Shown: positions 8,909 to 17,449 of the stretch, piece by piece
How the letters are laid out: every line of letters begins with the position of its first letter
Position numbering within the stretch: position 1 is the first letter of the stretch
Assembly (NCBI GenBank): GCA_963847945.1
Contig: CAWKBX010000009.1
Span: forward strand, 620,001 to 684,000
Length of the DNA stretch: 64,000 bases
Source of the DNA: JANMJD01 sp963847945
GTDB lineage: Bacteria; Actinomycetota; Acidimicrobiia; Acidimicrobiales; Ilumatobacteraceae
Direction of reading: 5' to 3'
Notes under the pieces: model-generated
The model's input: the letters and a program-made list of their open reading frames with translations, nothing else
Told to the model about the DNA's origin: nothing
The model's database searches: none
Made by a program: the position numbers and the translations under genes

Positions 8909-9838
8909 CTACCCGACGCCGGGGACGGCGCTGATGAGCTGGTGGTAGAGATCGTCGGCGGTGGCGTCGGGGACGCCGTGACGGGCGAACCAGTTGGCGA
9001 TGTTGACGCAGTCGCGGTGAAGAAATTCAAAACCCTGCGGATTGCCGACCAGGTCGACGGCTTGGGGTAGGTCGATGAGCACCAACCGGTCGCCGTCGAC
9101 CAACACGTTGTACGGCGACAGGTCACCATGGGCCAATCCCGCGTCCGCCAAGGCACCCAACACACGGACCATCTCGTCGTACAGGTGGGCGGCGAAGTCG
9201 GGCGAAGGCCGGAGTTGGGCAAGGCGGGGCGCGGCCTGACCATCGGCCGAGCCGACGAACTCCATCATCAACTCGGTACCGATCAACTGCACCGGATAGG
9301 GCACCGCCGCCCCAACCGACCACAGGCGCGACAACACACTGAACTCCGCCGCGGCCCACTGCCCGGCGATCAGGTCGCGTCCGAAGGTGGTGCGGGTGGC
9401 CATCGCCCGGGTTTCACGACTGCGCCGCATTCGGCGACCTTCGAGATAGCCGGCGTCGCGGTGGAACATGCGGTGCTCGGCGCTGCGATATCGCTTGGCG
9501 GCAAGCAGGCATCGACGGCCGTCGGGTGCGATGCGTTCGATCAACGAGACGTCGGCCTCCTTGCCGGTCTTGAGCACACCGTGGTCGGTGTCGAGCGCCC
9601 GGGCGTCGGTGACCACCCAGCCGGGTACCGGGCCTGGACCATGGGCGGAATCGGTGTACGTCGACCACGCGGGTTCGAGATGCTCGTCGGCGTCGAAGCG
9701 GTTCGAAACATCGACCAGTTCGACACGTTCGGTGTCATCGTCGGCGTCGTGGTCGTGGTCGTGGTCGTGAGCGGGGTTTGACGGTTCCCAACCGTCGTCG
9801 TCGAACTTGGTTCGACGGGTGCTGCGGGGTGCAGCCAT
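8909..9838 (-). CDS. RIO-type serine/threonine protein kinase
   Basis: The protein (309 aa from ATG 9838) is a RIO-family atypical kinase: nucleotide loop GVLKTGKEADVSL, the ATP-binding Lys in LAAKRYR, the catalytic loop HGDLSPYNVLV and the metal-binding IDLPQAVD, which replaces DFG in RIO kinases. The N-terminus is disordered, with an alternating His-Asp run (HDHDHDHD) encoded by a microsatellite at about 9748-9771. ATG 9838 is chosen because GAGGAG lies 10 nt upstream (9849-9854); a GTG at 9868 would place the start inside the regulatory hairpins. In archaea and eukaryotes RIO kinases mature ribosomes; bacterial targets are mostly unknown. Confidence 0.88.
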   Translation of the reverse strand: MAAPRSTRRTKFDDDGWEPSNPAHDHDHDHDADDDTERVELVDVSNRFDADEHLEPAWSTYTDSAHGPGPVPGWVVTDARALDTDHGVLKTGKEADVSLIERIAPDGRRCLLAAKRYRSAEHRMFHRDAGYLEGRRMRRSRETRAMATRTTFGRDLIAGQWAAAEFSVLSRLWSVGAAVPYPVQLIGTELMMEFVGSADGQAAPRLAQLRPSPDFAAHLYDEMVRVLGALADAGLAHGDLSPYNVLVDGDRLVLIDLPQAVDLVGNPQGFEFLHRDCVNIANWFARHGVPDATADDLYHQLISAVPGVG

Positions 9839-9848
9839 CAGTGGATGT

Positions 9849-9889
9849 CTCCTCGGTGCGGATGGCACCGAGCAAGGTCAGCCGGTGCC
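9849..9889 (-). promoter_or_regulatory. Mutually exclusive hairpins before the RIO kinase gene (translational attenuator candidate)
   Basis: Reading the minus strand, hairpin A pairs GGCACCG with CGGTGCC (arms 9883-9889 and 9864-9870, 12-nt loop). Hairpin B pairs CTCGGTGC with GCACCGAG (arms 9865-9872 and 9852-9859, 5-nt loop). They share 9865-9870, so only one can form. Hairpin B also covers half of the kinase Shine-Dalgarno (9849-9854). A ribosome pausing at the leader-peptide stop (9893-9895) would block hairpin A and so favour sequestration; a ribosome stalled earlier would have the opposite effect. Confidence 0.5.
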
Positions 9890-9892
9890 GGA

Positions 9893-9934
9893 TCAGTGGC
9901 GTTCAGGGGCGCGGGAGTAGAGGTCGACAGTCAT
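9893..9934 (-). CDS. 13-residue leader peptide upstream of RIO kinase gene
   Basis: This short frame encodes MTVDLYSRAPERH and starts at an ATG with a near-perfect Shine-Dalgarno (AAGGAGGT about 6 nt upstream, 9941-9948), stronger than that of most genes in this window. It lies between a good promoter and the hairpins that overlap the kinase Shine-Dalgarno. The combination suggests a regulatory upstream ORF. No run of one amino acid is visible, so the effector cannot be guessed from the peptide. Confidence 0.55.
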   Translation of the reverse strand: MTVDLYSRAPERH

Positions 9935-9982
9935 TGCTGGACCTCCTTTCCGCACCGAAGCGCACTCGCAGACGTAGAGCAC

Positions 9983-10011
9983 AAAGTAGCCCGGCCGTGC
10001 GACACCCGCAA
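9983..10011 (-). promoter_or_regulatory. Promoter for leader peptide and RIO kinase
   Basis: On the minus strand, TTGCGG (10006-10011) and TACTTT (9983-9988) are separated by 17 bp, close to the primary-sigma consensus. The expected transcription start, near 9976, lies about 40 nt before the leader-peptide ATG. It sits in the gap after the SDR gene. Confidence 0.6.
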
Positions 10012-10039
10012 CCGATTTACGCGCGCTGCCCGACGCGTT

Positions 10040-10777
10040 CTATTGCAGCGCCGTCATCATTCCGCCGTCGATGGGAAGGCCGACGCCGGTGACGTAGCAG
10101 GCAGGTTGCGAGCAGAGGAAGGCGGCGACGCGGCCGAAGTCTTCAGCGCGGCCGTACATGCCGGCGGGTACTCCGGCCGGGGGCGGCAGGCTTGACGCAT
10201 CGCCACCCATGCGGGCGGTTGCATGGAGGCCGGGTTGGACTGAGTTGACGGTCACGCCGTCGGCGGCGACGGCTAGGGCCAGGGTCTTGAGGTAGCCGGT
10301 GACGGCGGGGCGGGTGATGTTCGACAGGGCGATTGCAGGGATCGGCTGGCGAGCGGTGATCGAGGTGATCGCCACGATCCGCCCCCACCGCTGTTGACGC
10401 ATGGGACCCAACGCCGCCGCGCACATGCCGATCGTCGAGTGCAGGTTCAACTCCAACGCCGCGGTCACCGACTCGGCGTCGACGATCTCGATGCCGCCCA
10501 TCGGCGGTCCGCCGGCGTTGGGGACAAGGATGTCGATCGGCCCACCGAGGGCGGCGGCGGCCTGCTCGACGAACGACCGGCCACCTTCGTGGCTGCCGAT
10601 GTCGAGCACGATCGCCACCGCGCCGATGCGCTCCGCGGCAGCTTGCACCTTGGCGGCATCGCGCCCACAGATCGCCACCGCAACCCCGGCGTCGCGCAAC
10701 GCGGCCGCGGTGGCGAACCCGAGTCCTTCCGATGCTGCGGCCACGGCAGCCCGACGGCCGGCGATTCCAAGATCCAT
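10040..10777 (-). CDS. Short-chain dehydrogenase/reductase with atypical active site
   Basis: The 245-aa SDR has a Rossmann fold with a degenerate nucleotide loop (AAASEGLG in place of TGxxxGIG), PNAGG in place of NNAG, and the typical C-terminal GVGLPIDGG. The catalytic YxxxK is absent: the segment after the active Ser reads TSITARQPIPAIALSNITR, giving a Ser-Asn-x-x-Arg signature known from a separate SDR subfamily whose reactions are poorly defined. ATG 10777 has GAGGTG 9 nt upstream; the longer frame beginning at 10837 lacks such a signal. No partner gene is obvious. Confidence 0.8.
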   Translation of the reverse strand: MDLGIAGRRAAVAAASEGLGFATAAALRDAGVAVAICGRDAAKVQAAAERIGAVAIVLDIGSHEGGRSFVEQAAAALGGPIDILVPNAGGPPMGGIEIVDAESVTAALELNLHSTIGMCAAALGPMRQQRWGRIVAITSITARQPIPAIALSNITRPAVTGYLKTLALAVAADGVTVNSVQPGLHATARMGGDASSLPPPAGVPAGMYGRAEDFGRVAAFLCSQPACYVTGVGLPIDGGMMTALQ

Positions 10778-10883
10778 GGGACACCTCGTCAAAAGTTCGT
10801 TCGGGACACAACCGAACCCCATTCGGTCGGTCGCCACCTCAACGGTAGTCCGGGTGACGTCGCGACCTCGACGGTCAAGCAGA

Positions 10884-11021
10884 TCAGGCGGCGGCGACGG
10901 TCACGAACACCGACAGGGCGGGCACGACGAGTGCGGCGAAGGCGAGGACCGCCAGACCCGCTTTGGTCGGCACGCCGCGGTGCTTCGAACGAGCGGATCG
11001 GGATGCTTGACGACGGTTCAT
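10884..11021 (-). CDS. Small single-pass membrane protein
   Basis: This 45-aa product has a strongly basic start (MNRRQASRSARSKHRG) followed by one hydrophobic segment of about 24 residues ending at the C-terminus (AGLAVLAFAALVVPALSVFV). AAGGAG lies 8 nt upstream of ATG 11021, which supports translation. Topology with the basic end inside would leave almost no outer domain. No family is recognised. Confidence 0.55.
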   Translation of the reverse strand: MNRRQASRSARSKHRGVPTKAGLAVLAFAALVVPALSVFVTVAAA

Positions 11022-11185
11022 CGTGATGACTCCTTGGATCGCGACCACCGACGGCTTCGATGGCCGCCCGGCAATCGGCTCCAGCGCCCGCAGGCACCGT
11101 CCGACCACTCAAAGCACGATGCAGCCCGCCAGCAGGTTTGGGTGCAGGTGATTATTCGGCTGAAATCCTGCTGAACGTGTTCACG

Positions 11186-12511
11186 TCAGCTCGAATGGGC
11201 CCGTTCGTAGGTCAGAATCTCGGCTGCCCAGTTGCCGACCTTCTCACCCGCGATCCGCTGGCGGTTTGGCCACGGGGCGGTCAGGTCAACGGCACGTCCA
11301 CGGGAGATGACGGCACGCAGGCGAGCACGGTCCTGCAAGATCCGCACGTCGGCGGCAGGATCACCGTCGACCACGAGCACATCGGCGAGATAGCCCGGGG
11401 CTACCACACCGAGCCGACCATCGAGACGCATGGCAAACGCGTTATTCCTGGTCGCGCAGGTGATCGCCTCGAGCGGGGTGAGGCCGAGTTCGGCGACGAA
11501 CACCTCCATCTCGCGGGCGTGCCAGTGACCGTAGGGGGTGAGGGCGAAGCCACTCTCCGAACCGCACAACAGTCGGACTCCGGCGTCATACGCCCGGCGC
11601 ATCATCGCCGCGGTCGCCCGAATCTCGCCCCGGAAGATGTCGGTCATCCCCGCGCCAGCGCCGACCCGGTCGCCGAAGTCGGCCAAGTTGGCCAGGAACG
11701 TGAATGTCGGGCAGATCGCAGCGCCAGCTGCGACTACCGCGTCGAGCCCCTCGTCGTCCATGAACGAGGCGTGGAGGATGAGATCGACCCCGGCGCGGGC
11801 CGCGTCGCGCACCGACGATGCGTTGCGGCAGTGGGCGGTGACCGGGGTGCCGAGTTCGTGGGCGGTGTCGACCACGGCGCGCATCTCGTCGAGCTTCCAG
11901 ACCTGCAACTCGCCGCGGTGTCGGGGGATCGAGCCGGTGGCGTGGATCTTGATCCAATCGGCGCCCTGCTTGATGTGGCGGCGGGTCATCGTGACCATCT
12001 CGTCGACGGTGTTGACGACCGCCGCGTAGCCGACGCGACCCTCGTCGGGAATCAGCCTCCCGGCGGTACCGCCGACCGAGGTGAGCAGGGCCTGCACCCC
12101 GGTCGCCATCCGCGGGCCCGGGAACGCTCCAGCGTCGAGGGCGTCGCGCACCTGCGGTCCGATACCGTCGATCGTGTCGGGATCGAAGAATGACGTGACC
12201 CCGGCGAGCAGCAGCTTGGGCAGGTTGAAGGCGGTGAGCAACGCCGCCGTCGGGGCCGGCCGATGGAAGAACAGCTCGTCGTTCGACTGCACATCGTCGA
12301 ACGTCGAGTGGCAGTGGGCGTCGATCAAGCCCGGCATCACGGTCATCCCCGTGGCGTCGATCAACAACACGTCGGCCGGGGCCGCGACAGCAGCCGTCGG
12401 GCCGACGGCGACGATTTCGTCACCGATCAACAGCACATCGGTTGACTGTCGCGGCGCGACCCCGGTGCCGTCGATCAACGAGCCGCCCGAGATGAGGATC
12501 GACGATGCCAT
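11186..12511 (-). CDS. Amidohydrolase (imidazolonepropionase-like metal-dependent hydrolase)
   Basis: The 441-aa product belongs to the amidohydrolase superfamily: an N-terminal strand ILISGGSLIDGTG, the metal-binding MPGLIDAHCHST, a later KIHATGS and VTAHCRNASS with the second His group, ILHASFMDD, and the C-terminal beta-domain GVVAPGYLADVLVVDGDP. Such enzymes hydrolyse cyclic amides or imides and related bonds; the substrate is unknown. ATG 12511 is chosen; the open frame continues further upstream only through another gene's sequence. It overlaps the end of the upstream amidohydrolase-2 gene. Confidence 0.85.
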   Translation of the reverse strand: MASSILISGGSLIDGTGVAPRQSTDVLLIGDEIVAVGPTAAVAAPADVLLIDATGMTVMPGLIDAHCHSTFDDVQSNDELFFHRPAPTAALLTAFNLPKLLLAGVTSFFDPDTIDGIGPQVRDALDAGAFPGPRMATGVQALLTSVGGTAGRLIPDEGRVGYAAVVNTVDEMVTMTRRHIKQGADWIKIHATGSIPRHRGELQVWKLDEMRAVVDTAHELGTPVTAHCRNASSVRDAARAGVDLILHASFMDDEGLDAVVAAGAAICPTFTFLANLADFGDRVGAGAGMTDIFRGEIRATAAMMRRAYDAGVRLLCGSESGFALTPYGHWHAREMEVFVAELGLTPLEAITCATRNNAFAMRLDGRLGVVAPGYLADVLVVDGDPAADVRILQDRARLRAVISRGRAVDLTAPWPNRQRIAGEKVGNWAAEILTYERAHSS

Positions 12512-13490
12512 GGTGATGAAGTTACGCCGAGCCGCAGGAGTCGACGGGCGTTGTCGTCGTACTCGGCGCGGTAGGGGATCTCGGCCGGGTCGTGGGGGGC
12601 GTCCCAGCCGGCGAGGTTCGTGCCAACGACCAGCCGGTCGACCCCGACCTTGCCCTCCACCAGGTCGAACGCGTCGACGTCGTGGACGTGCTGATCGAAC
12701 CACAGGCGCCGGAGGCCGGCACCGAAGTCGACCGGGTTCGACCGGGCCCACGGCCGCGACCGGCCCTGGTGCTCCAGGCGACCGACCATGAACGCGGCCG
12801 CCCCGCCGCCGTGGGAGAAGCACACGTCGAGGCCTGGATGACGGTCGAGCACCCCGCCGTAGATCGATGCAGGCGACAGCCAGGGTCTCCTCGTACAGAA
12901 ACCCCAGCGACAGATCGAGGTCGAACTTGCGGATGCGCTCGTCGCGCAACGGGCCGTCGATTCCGGCCGGCGCAGGGTGGATGAAGATCGGCACGTTTCA
13001 GTTCGACGGCCGCGGCCCACAGCGGGTCGAGCCGTTCGCTGTCGAAGGTCATCCCGAAGTCGGTGCCGATGTACGCACCGAGCAGACCGAGGTCGTCGAC
13101 TGCTCGTCGTAGCTCGATACACGCCGCATCGACGTCTTGCATCGGGAGCTGGGCGAAACCCCGTAGACGATCGGGATAGGCATCGACAACCAGCGCCAGT
13201 TCGTTGTTGTGCCACCGGCAGAACTCGGCCGCGGTGGCCGGCTCGATGTGGTGGAAATAGGTGATCGGGTTGGGCGAGAGCACCTGAAGCTCGATGCCGA
13301 GATGGTCGTTCAGCGCCAGACGACGGTCGACATCCATGAACGGGGAGTCGCGGTACTTGACCCCTTCGAGCACGTAGTCGCCGGCTCGGAACCGGGCGAT
13401 GCCGTCGGCACCCTCGGTCAGAGTCGGGCCGTAGACCCCGGCGCAGCCGAGTACCCCTTCGAGCACCACATGGGCATGGACGTCGATCAT
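12475..13490 (-). pseudogene. Amidohydrolase-2 (ACMSD-like) gene with two frameshifts
   Basis: Three consecutive segments in different frames rebuild one amidohydrolase of the aminocarboxymuconate-semialdehyde decarboxylase type. They are MIDVHAHV to WAAAVEL (13490 to about 12995), PIFIHPAPAGIDGPL to AVACID (about 12990 to 12865), and YGGVLDRHPGLDVCFSHGGG to NARRLLRLG (about 12865 to 12475). Metal ligands DVHAH, HP and SHGGG are all preserved. The sequence between the breaks is well conserved, so consensus indels are as likely as decay. Its start codon is in frame with the end of the upstream P450 without a stop between them. The family decarboxylates or hydrolyses ring-derived acids. Confidence 0.7.
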
Positions 13491-14697
13491 GCCGTGGGTC
13501 GCGGCAGCGCCGAACACGATCGGGTAGCGACCGAAGTATGGGCGGGTCGTCGACTCGTCGAGTTCCGGCGGGTCGCTCGGGTCGGGACGTGCGCCGTGGT
13601 CGAAGATCGCCTGCACGGCCTGAGGGACCAGGCCGAAGAGGTGGGCGTCCATCGAACCGCTCTCATCTCCGTCAAAGGCGACACCCGAGGCGAGGTCTTG
13701 GCCGATACAGGCGTGCATCCCCGACCCGTACGACAGCCCCCAGGGTGCCACGCCGTGGGGCATCAGTCGATGCGGGTTGAACTCGGTCTGCATCGTCGCC
13801 GAACACTCGTGGTATCGCGGTTGACCGACAACAGGTCGATGACCAGCTTGTCGCCCTTCGGGAATCGCGCGACCCGACTGCAGCTGCACATCGCTCAACG
13901 CCCAGCGCATCGCCGTCGGGCTCGACGGTTGCAGGCGGATCGTCTCGTGGGTGCAGCGCTGCACGAACAGCCGATCGGCGGCGCACCCGCTCGGCGTCTT
14001 CGGGGTGGACTTCGAGCCACTTGAAGATGTTGTGCGATCACCCGGGTGAAGGCGGTCGCCGAAGTGTGCGCCCCGGCCAGTAGGTAGAAGCGCGATCTCG
14101 CGGACGATCACCTCGGCCGAGAGGTCGAGGTTGTCGTTGTTGGCCAACAGCACGCTGAGCACGTCGTGCGGGGCATCGCCGCGGCCAAGGCTCGGCGGCG
14201 GGCGATCGACGGCTGGACGAACTCGTCGTCGAAGGCGGCGAGCTTCTCGGCGACCTCGGCCCGCTTGGCGTCGCGGTCGCCGGTGTAGTGGGCCAGCGTG
14301 GCCCCTCGATGAACCGCATCAGGTAGTCGTAGAGCCGGAACGTCTCGGCGGGCGTACCGAGGGGACGATCGACTCCGGCGGTTTGGGCGGCCAGGTTCAT
14401 CATCATCTGGTGGCCGAGTTTGACCAGTTCAGCCCGGCCATTGGCGACGTGCGGTGCGATCGTCTCGGCGATCACCGGCGGGAAGAGGTCGCGTTCGTAG
14501 ACGTTGACGACCGAGCGGCTGAACAGGCGGTTCTCGAGCCGCCGCCGGGCCCGGTGATCGTCACCGTGGAGGTTGACAAGCACATCGGCCATGATCACCT
14601 CGCCGGCGTCATACAGCGCCTGGCGCAGGTCTTTCTGGCGGTACGCGTCGCGGGCCTCGTCGTAGCCCGTGATGGTGTGGATGGTCGGCTGGCTCAT
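13491..14697 (-). pseudogene. Cytochrome P450 gene with multiple frameshifts
   Basis: The N-terminal 100 residues (RQKDLRQALYDAGEVIMADV, then NLHGDDHRARRRLENRLF) closely parallel the intact P450 at 17877-19067. Downstream, P450 segments occur in alternating frames: APHDVLSVLLANND, FYLLAGAHTSATAFTRVI, HNIFKWLEVHPEDAERV, RCTHETIRLQP (the ExxR helix), and WGLSYGSGMHACIGQ with the haem Cys. The first break is a four-base G-run at 14302-14305 where five would restore the frame. At least six indels fall between about 13790 and 14305, with little loss of sequence identity between them. If intact, this would be an actinobacterial class I P450 monooxygenase needing ferredoxin and reductase partners, none of which is nearby. 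Confidence 0.7.
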
Positions 14698-14727
14698 GAT
14701 CCCTGACTCCTTCCCCGACTGGCGAGC

Positions 14728-15492
14728 CTATGCATTCGTCACGCCAAGGGCGAGGCCACCGTCGACGGTGACGATGCCACCGGTGGTCCACTCGGCACAT
14801 GCAACGTATTCGACGGCTTCGGCGATCTCGACGACCGTGCCGATCCGTCCGAGGGCATGAGCACCGGCCAAACCCTGCAACCGGGCGAGCGCGGTCTCGT
14901 CGTCAAAGAGACCGGCGCGTTGGTTGATCTCGCTGAACACCGCACCGGGCCGGATGCACGACACACGCACCCCCTGCGGCCCCAACTCGGCGGCGAGCAC
15001 CCCGGTCAGCGTCTCGATCGCCCCCTTCGTCGCCGCATACGGCGAGGCCCCGGGGAACGCCCGCTGCGAATGGACCGACCCCATGAACACGACCGCCCCG
15101 GCCGCCTCGACGAGATGGGGCAGCGCGGCCTGGGTCAGCATCATTGCGCCAATCACGTTGGAGTCGAAGACCCTGCGCAACTCGGCCTCGTCGAGTTCGG
15201 CGAGCGGGCCGCGGTACATGTTCCCGGCATTGTTGACGAGCACATCGAGACGACCGCCCCCGTGTTCGACGGCGGCGGCGACCATCGCCCGACGATCGGC
15301 GTTGACCGTCACGTCGCCGGTGACCGCGCAGCACGCGTCGCCGATCTCCGTGGCGACCGCGGCCAACTTGTGCGCTCGTCGTCCCGAGATGGTCACCCGT
15401 GCACCGCGAGCGGCGAAGTGTTCAGCGATCCCCGCGCCAAGACCCGATCCCCCACCGGTCACCAGGACCGACATGCCCCCGATCGGCCTCAT
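14728..15492 (-). CDS. Short-chain dehydrogenase/reductase
   Basis: A classical SDR of 254 aa: TGGGSGLG nucleotide loop, LVNNAGN, the active-site Ser in VFMGSVHSQ, the YAATK catalytic Tyr-Lys pair, and TGGIVTVDGGLA near the end. It probably oxidises or reduces an alcohol/ketone with NAD(P). It overlaps the upstream SDR by 4 bp, so both are in one operon with the P450 and amidohydrolase genes. Confidence 0.88.
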   Translation of the reverse strand: MRPIGGMSVLVTGGGSGLGAGIAEHFAARGARVTISGRRAHKLAAVATEIGDACCAVTGDVTVNADRRAMVAAAVEHGGGRLDVLVNNAGNMYRGPLAELDEAELRRVFDSNVIGAMMLTQAALPHLVEAAGAVVFMGSVHSQRAFPGASPYAATKGAIETLTGVLAAELGPQGVRVSCIRPGAVFSEINQRAGLFDDETALARLQGLAGAHALGRIGTVVEIAEAVEYVACAEWTTGGIVTVDGGLALGVTNA

Positions 15493-16232
15493 CGCGCTGC
15501 CGACCCATCCACCGACGCCGGCCGCGGCAGGTGGGCGATCACCGAGCCAGTCACGCCGCCGTCGACGAGGATGTTCTGCCCGGTGATGTACGCAGCATCA
15601 TCGGAGGCGAGGAACAGCACGGTTCGGGCGATGTCGTCACCCGTGCCCAGCCGCCCGAGGGGGACCTTCGATTCGCGGGCCGCGCGGATGGCCTCGTCGG
15701 CGTAGATCGGGGCCGACATCCCGGCGTCGATCAGCCCGGGAGCGACCGCGTTGACCCGGATGCCGTGCGGCCCCCACTCCAACGCCATCTGGGCGGTGAG
15801 CAACGCGACCGCAGCCTTCGTCGCCCCGTACGCGCCGGCGCGGGGCCCCGCGACGACGCCATTGATCGAGGTCACGTTGACAATCACGCCCGGTGTTCCG
15901 GCCGCGATCCACCGTTGAGCGACTGCTTGGGCCATCAGAAACGTGCCGGTGAGATTGACGTCGACGACGGCCTGCCAGTCGGCCAGCGACAACTCGGCCA
16001 ATGCCCCGAACCGCACGATGCCGGCGTTGTTGACGATGACGTCGGGGGTGCCGAAGTCATCGAGCGCGGCCTCAATGGCCCCCCGGTCGGTGACGGAACC
16101 AACATACGACTCGCAATCGACCGCGGGCTGCACGTCGAACACGCCGACTCGGTAGCCGGCTTGCCGCGCGGCCTTGGCGATTGCCGCACCGAGCCCGTTC
16201 GCGGCCCCGGTGACCAGTATCGATCGACTCAT
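15489..16232 (-). CDS. Short-chain dehydrogenase/reductase
   Basis: A second classical SDR of 247 aa: TGAANGLG, VNNAGIV, VNVTSINGV with the catalytic Ser, YGATK, and ITGQNILVDGG. It is distinct from its neighbour in sequence. It lies 9 bp downstream of the beta-lactamase-fold gene and overlaps the next SDR. The pair could carry out sequential oxidations of a P450 product (inference from context). Confidence 0.88.
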   Translation of the reverse strand: MSRSILVTGAANGLGAAIAKAARQAGYRVGVFDVQPAVDCESYVGSVTDRGAIEAALDDFGTPDVIVNNAGIVRFGALAELSLADWQAVVDVNLTGTFLMAQAVAQRWIAAGTPGVIVNVTSINGVVAGPRAGAYGATKAAVALLTAQMALEWGPHGIRVNAVAPGLIDAGMSAPIYADEAIRAARESKVPLGRLGTGDDIARTVLFLASDDAAYITGQNILVDGGVTGSVIAHLPRPASVDGSAAR

Positions 16233-16241
16233 CAGGGCGGC

Positions 16242-17387
16242 TCAGACAAGCGAGGCGTAGACGGCCGATTCGAACGCTTCGAGTTCGGCGGTCACCGTGG
16301 GGTCTTGGAACGGGAACAACTGGGTGGCCCACACGCCGACGACCCGCTTGGTCGGGTCGATCCAGTAGTAGCTGTTGGCCAACCCGGCCCAGGCGAGGCT
16401 GCCCGCCGGGCGACCCTGCGGGGTATCGGCCATGTTGAGCAGGAACGACAGGCCCCAGCCCTTGGGGGTCCCCGGCAGCACGTCGAGGTCGTGCGCCAGC
16501 GGGGTGGCGGTCGCCAAGGTCGGAATCTGGACGTCACCCAACTGGTTGCGACCCATCTCGGCCACGGTCTCGGGTCGCAGAATCTGCTGACCGCCAGCCG
16601 TCCCACCGTCCATGATCATCTGGGCGAACTTGGCGTAGTCGCCGACCGTCGAGAGCAGGCCACCGCCGCCCATCTCGAACTCGGGGCTCGGCGCGGCGGG
16701 CAACTCCATCGGAACTATGCCGTCGGGCAACCGGAGGTGCAGGCTGGCGGCGCGGGCCGCCATGTCGGCAGTCGGGGCGAACCCGGTCGATGTCATGCCG
16801 AGCGGCCCGAAGAGGTGTTCGGCGCAGTACGCGCCGAGGGTCTGACCGGTAACCGTCTCGACCAGCAGACCAGCCCAGTCGATGCCGATGCCGTACTCCC
16901 AGGCTGTCCCCGGGTCGAACATCAGCGGCAACTTCAAGCCCGCCTTCTCGAGGGAGAAGATCGACGGAATCCCGAGCGCCTCAATCGCCGCCCCAAGCTC
17001 TGCGTCCCACAGGTCATAACCGAACCCGGAGGTGTGGGTGAGCAGATGACGCAGCGTGACCGGGCTCTTCGGGGCCCGGAGCTTCGGCTTCCCGTCGTTG
17101 TCGACACCGTCGAGTACCTGCACCTCGTTCAACCAATCGATGTAGATGCCGGCGGGAGCATCAAGGTCGAGCGCGCCGCGCTCCACCTGTTGCATTGCCG
17201 CCGCGCCGGTCACGGCCTTGGTCATCGAGAAAATGCCCAACACGGTGTCGGCCGTCATCGGGACATCGCCACCGACCTGGCGCACACCGGCCGCCCCTTC
17301 GTAGACGACTTCGCCATCGACGAGGACCGTGGCGGCGACGCCGGGGAGCTCGGTGGCCCGCAACAGCGCATCAAGAGAGGAATTCAT
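16242..17387 (-). CDS. Serine hydrolase of the beta-lactamase class C / esterase EstB family
   Basis: The 381-aa product has the SxxK active site SMTK at 54-57, a Tyr motif in WEYGIGIDW in the place of YxN, and a C-terminal WAGLANSYYWIDP in the place of the KTG strand. The Trp-Ala-Gly form and the lack of a clear signal peptide suggest an intracellular esterase or acyl-hydrolase rather than an antibiotic-degrading beta-lactamase. It is the first gene of a run of same-strand catabolic genes reaching 11186 and may cleave an ester intermediate. Confidence 0.85.
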   Translation of the reverse strand: MNSSLDALLRATELPGVAATVLVDGEVVYEGAAGVRQVGGDVPMTADTVLGIFSMTKAVTGAAAMQQVERGALDLDAPAGIYIDWLNEVQVLDGVDNDGKPKLRAPKSPVTLRHLLTHTSGFGYDLWDAELGAAIEALGIPSIFSLEKAGLKLPLMFDPGTAWEYGIGIDWAGLLVETVTGQTLGAYCAEHLFGPLGMTSTGFAPTADMAARAASLHLRLPDGIVPMELPAAPSPEFEMGGGGLLSTVGDYAKFAQMIMDGGTAGGQQILRPETVAEMGRNQLGDVQIPTLATATPLAHDLDVLPGTPKGWGLSFLLNMADTPQGRPAGSLAWAGLANSYYWIDPTKRVVGVWATQLFPFQDPTVTAELEAFESAVYASLV

Positions 17388-17449
17388 TCCCGGACACTAC
17401 TCACGGTTGACCGAGGCGCATTTCAGCGGACCACGAACAATTACCCTGC

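Noticed and set aside
9745..9771. GTGGTC-type microsatellite as a regulatory repeat.
   Set aside because: It lies inside the RIO kinase coding region and simply encodes alternating His and Asp.
16242..17387. Beta-lactamase as an antibiotic resistance gene.
   Set aside because: The active-site context (WAGLANSYYW, no signal peptide) and the catabolic neighbours fit an intracellular esterase.
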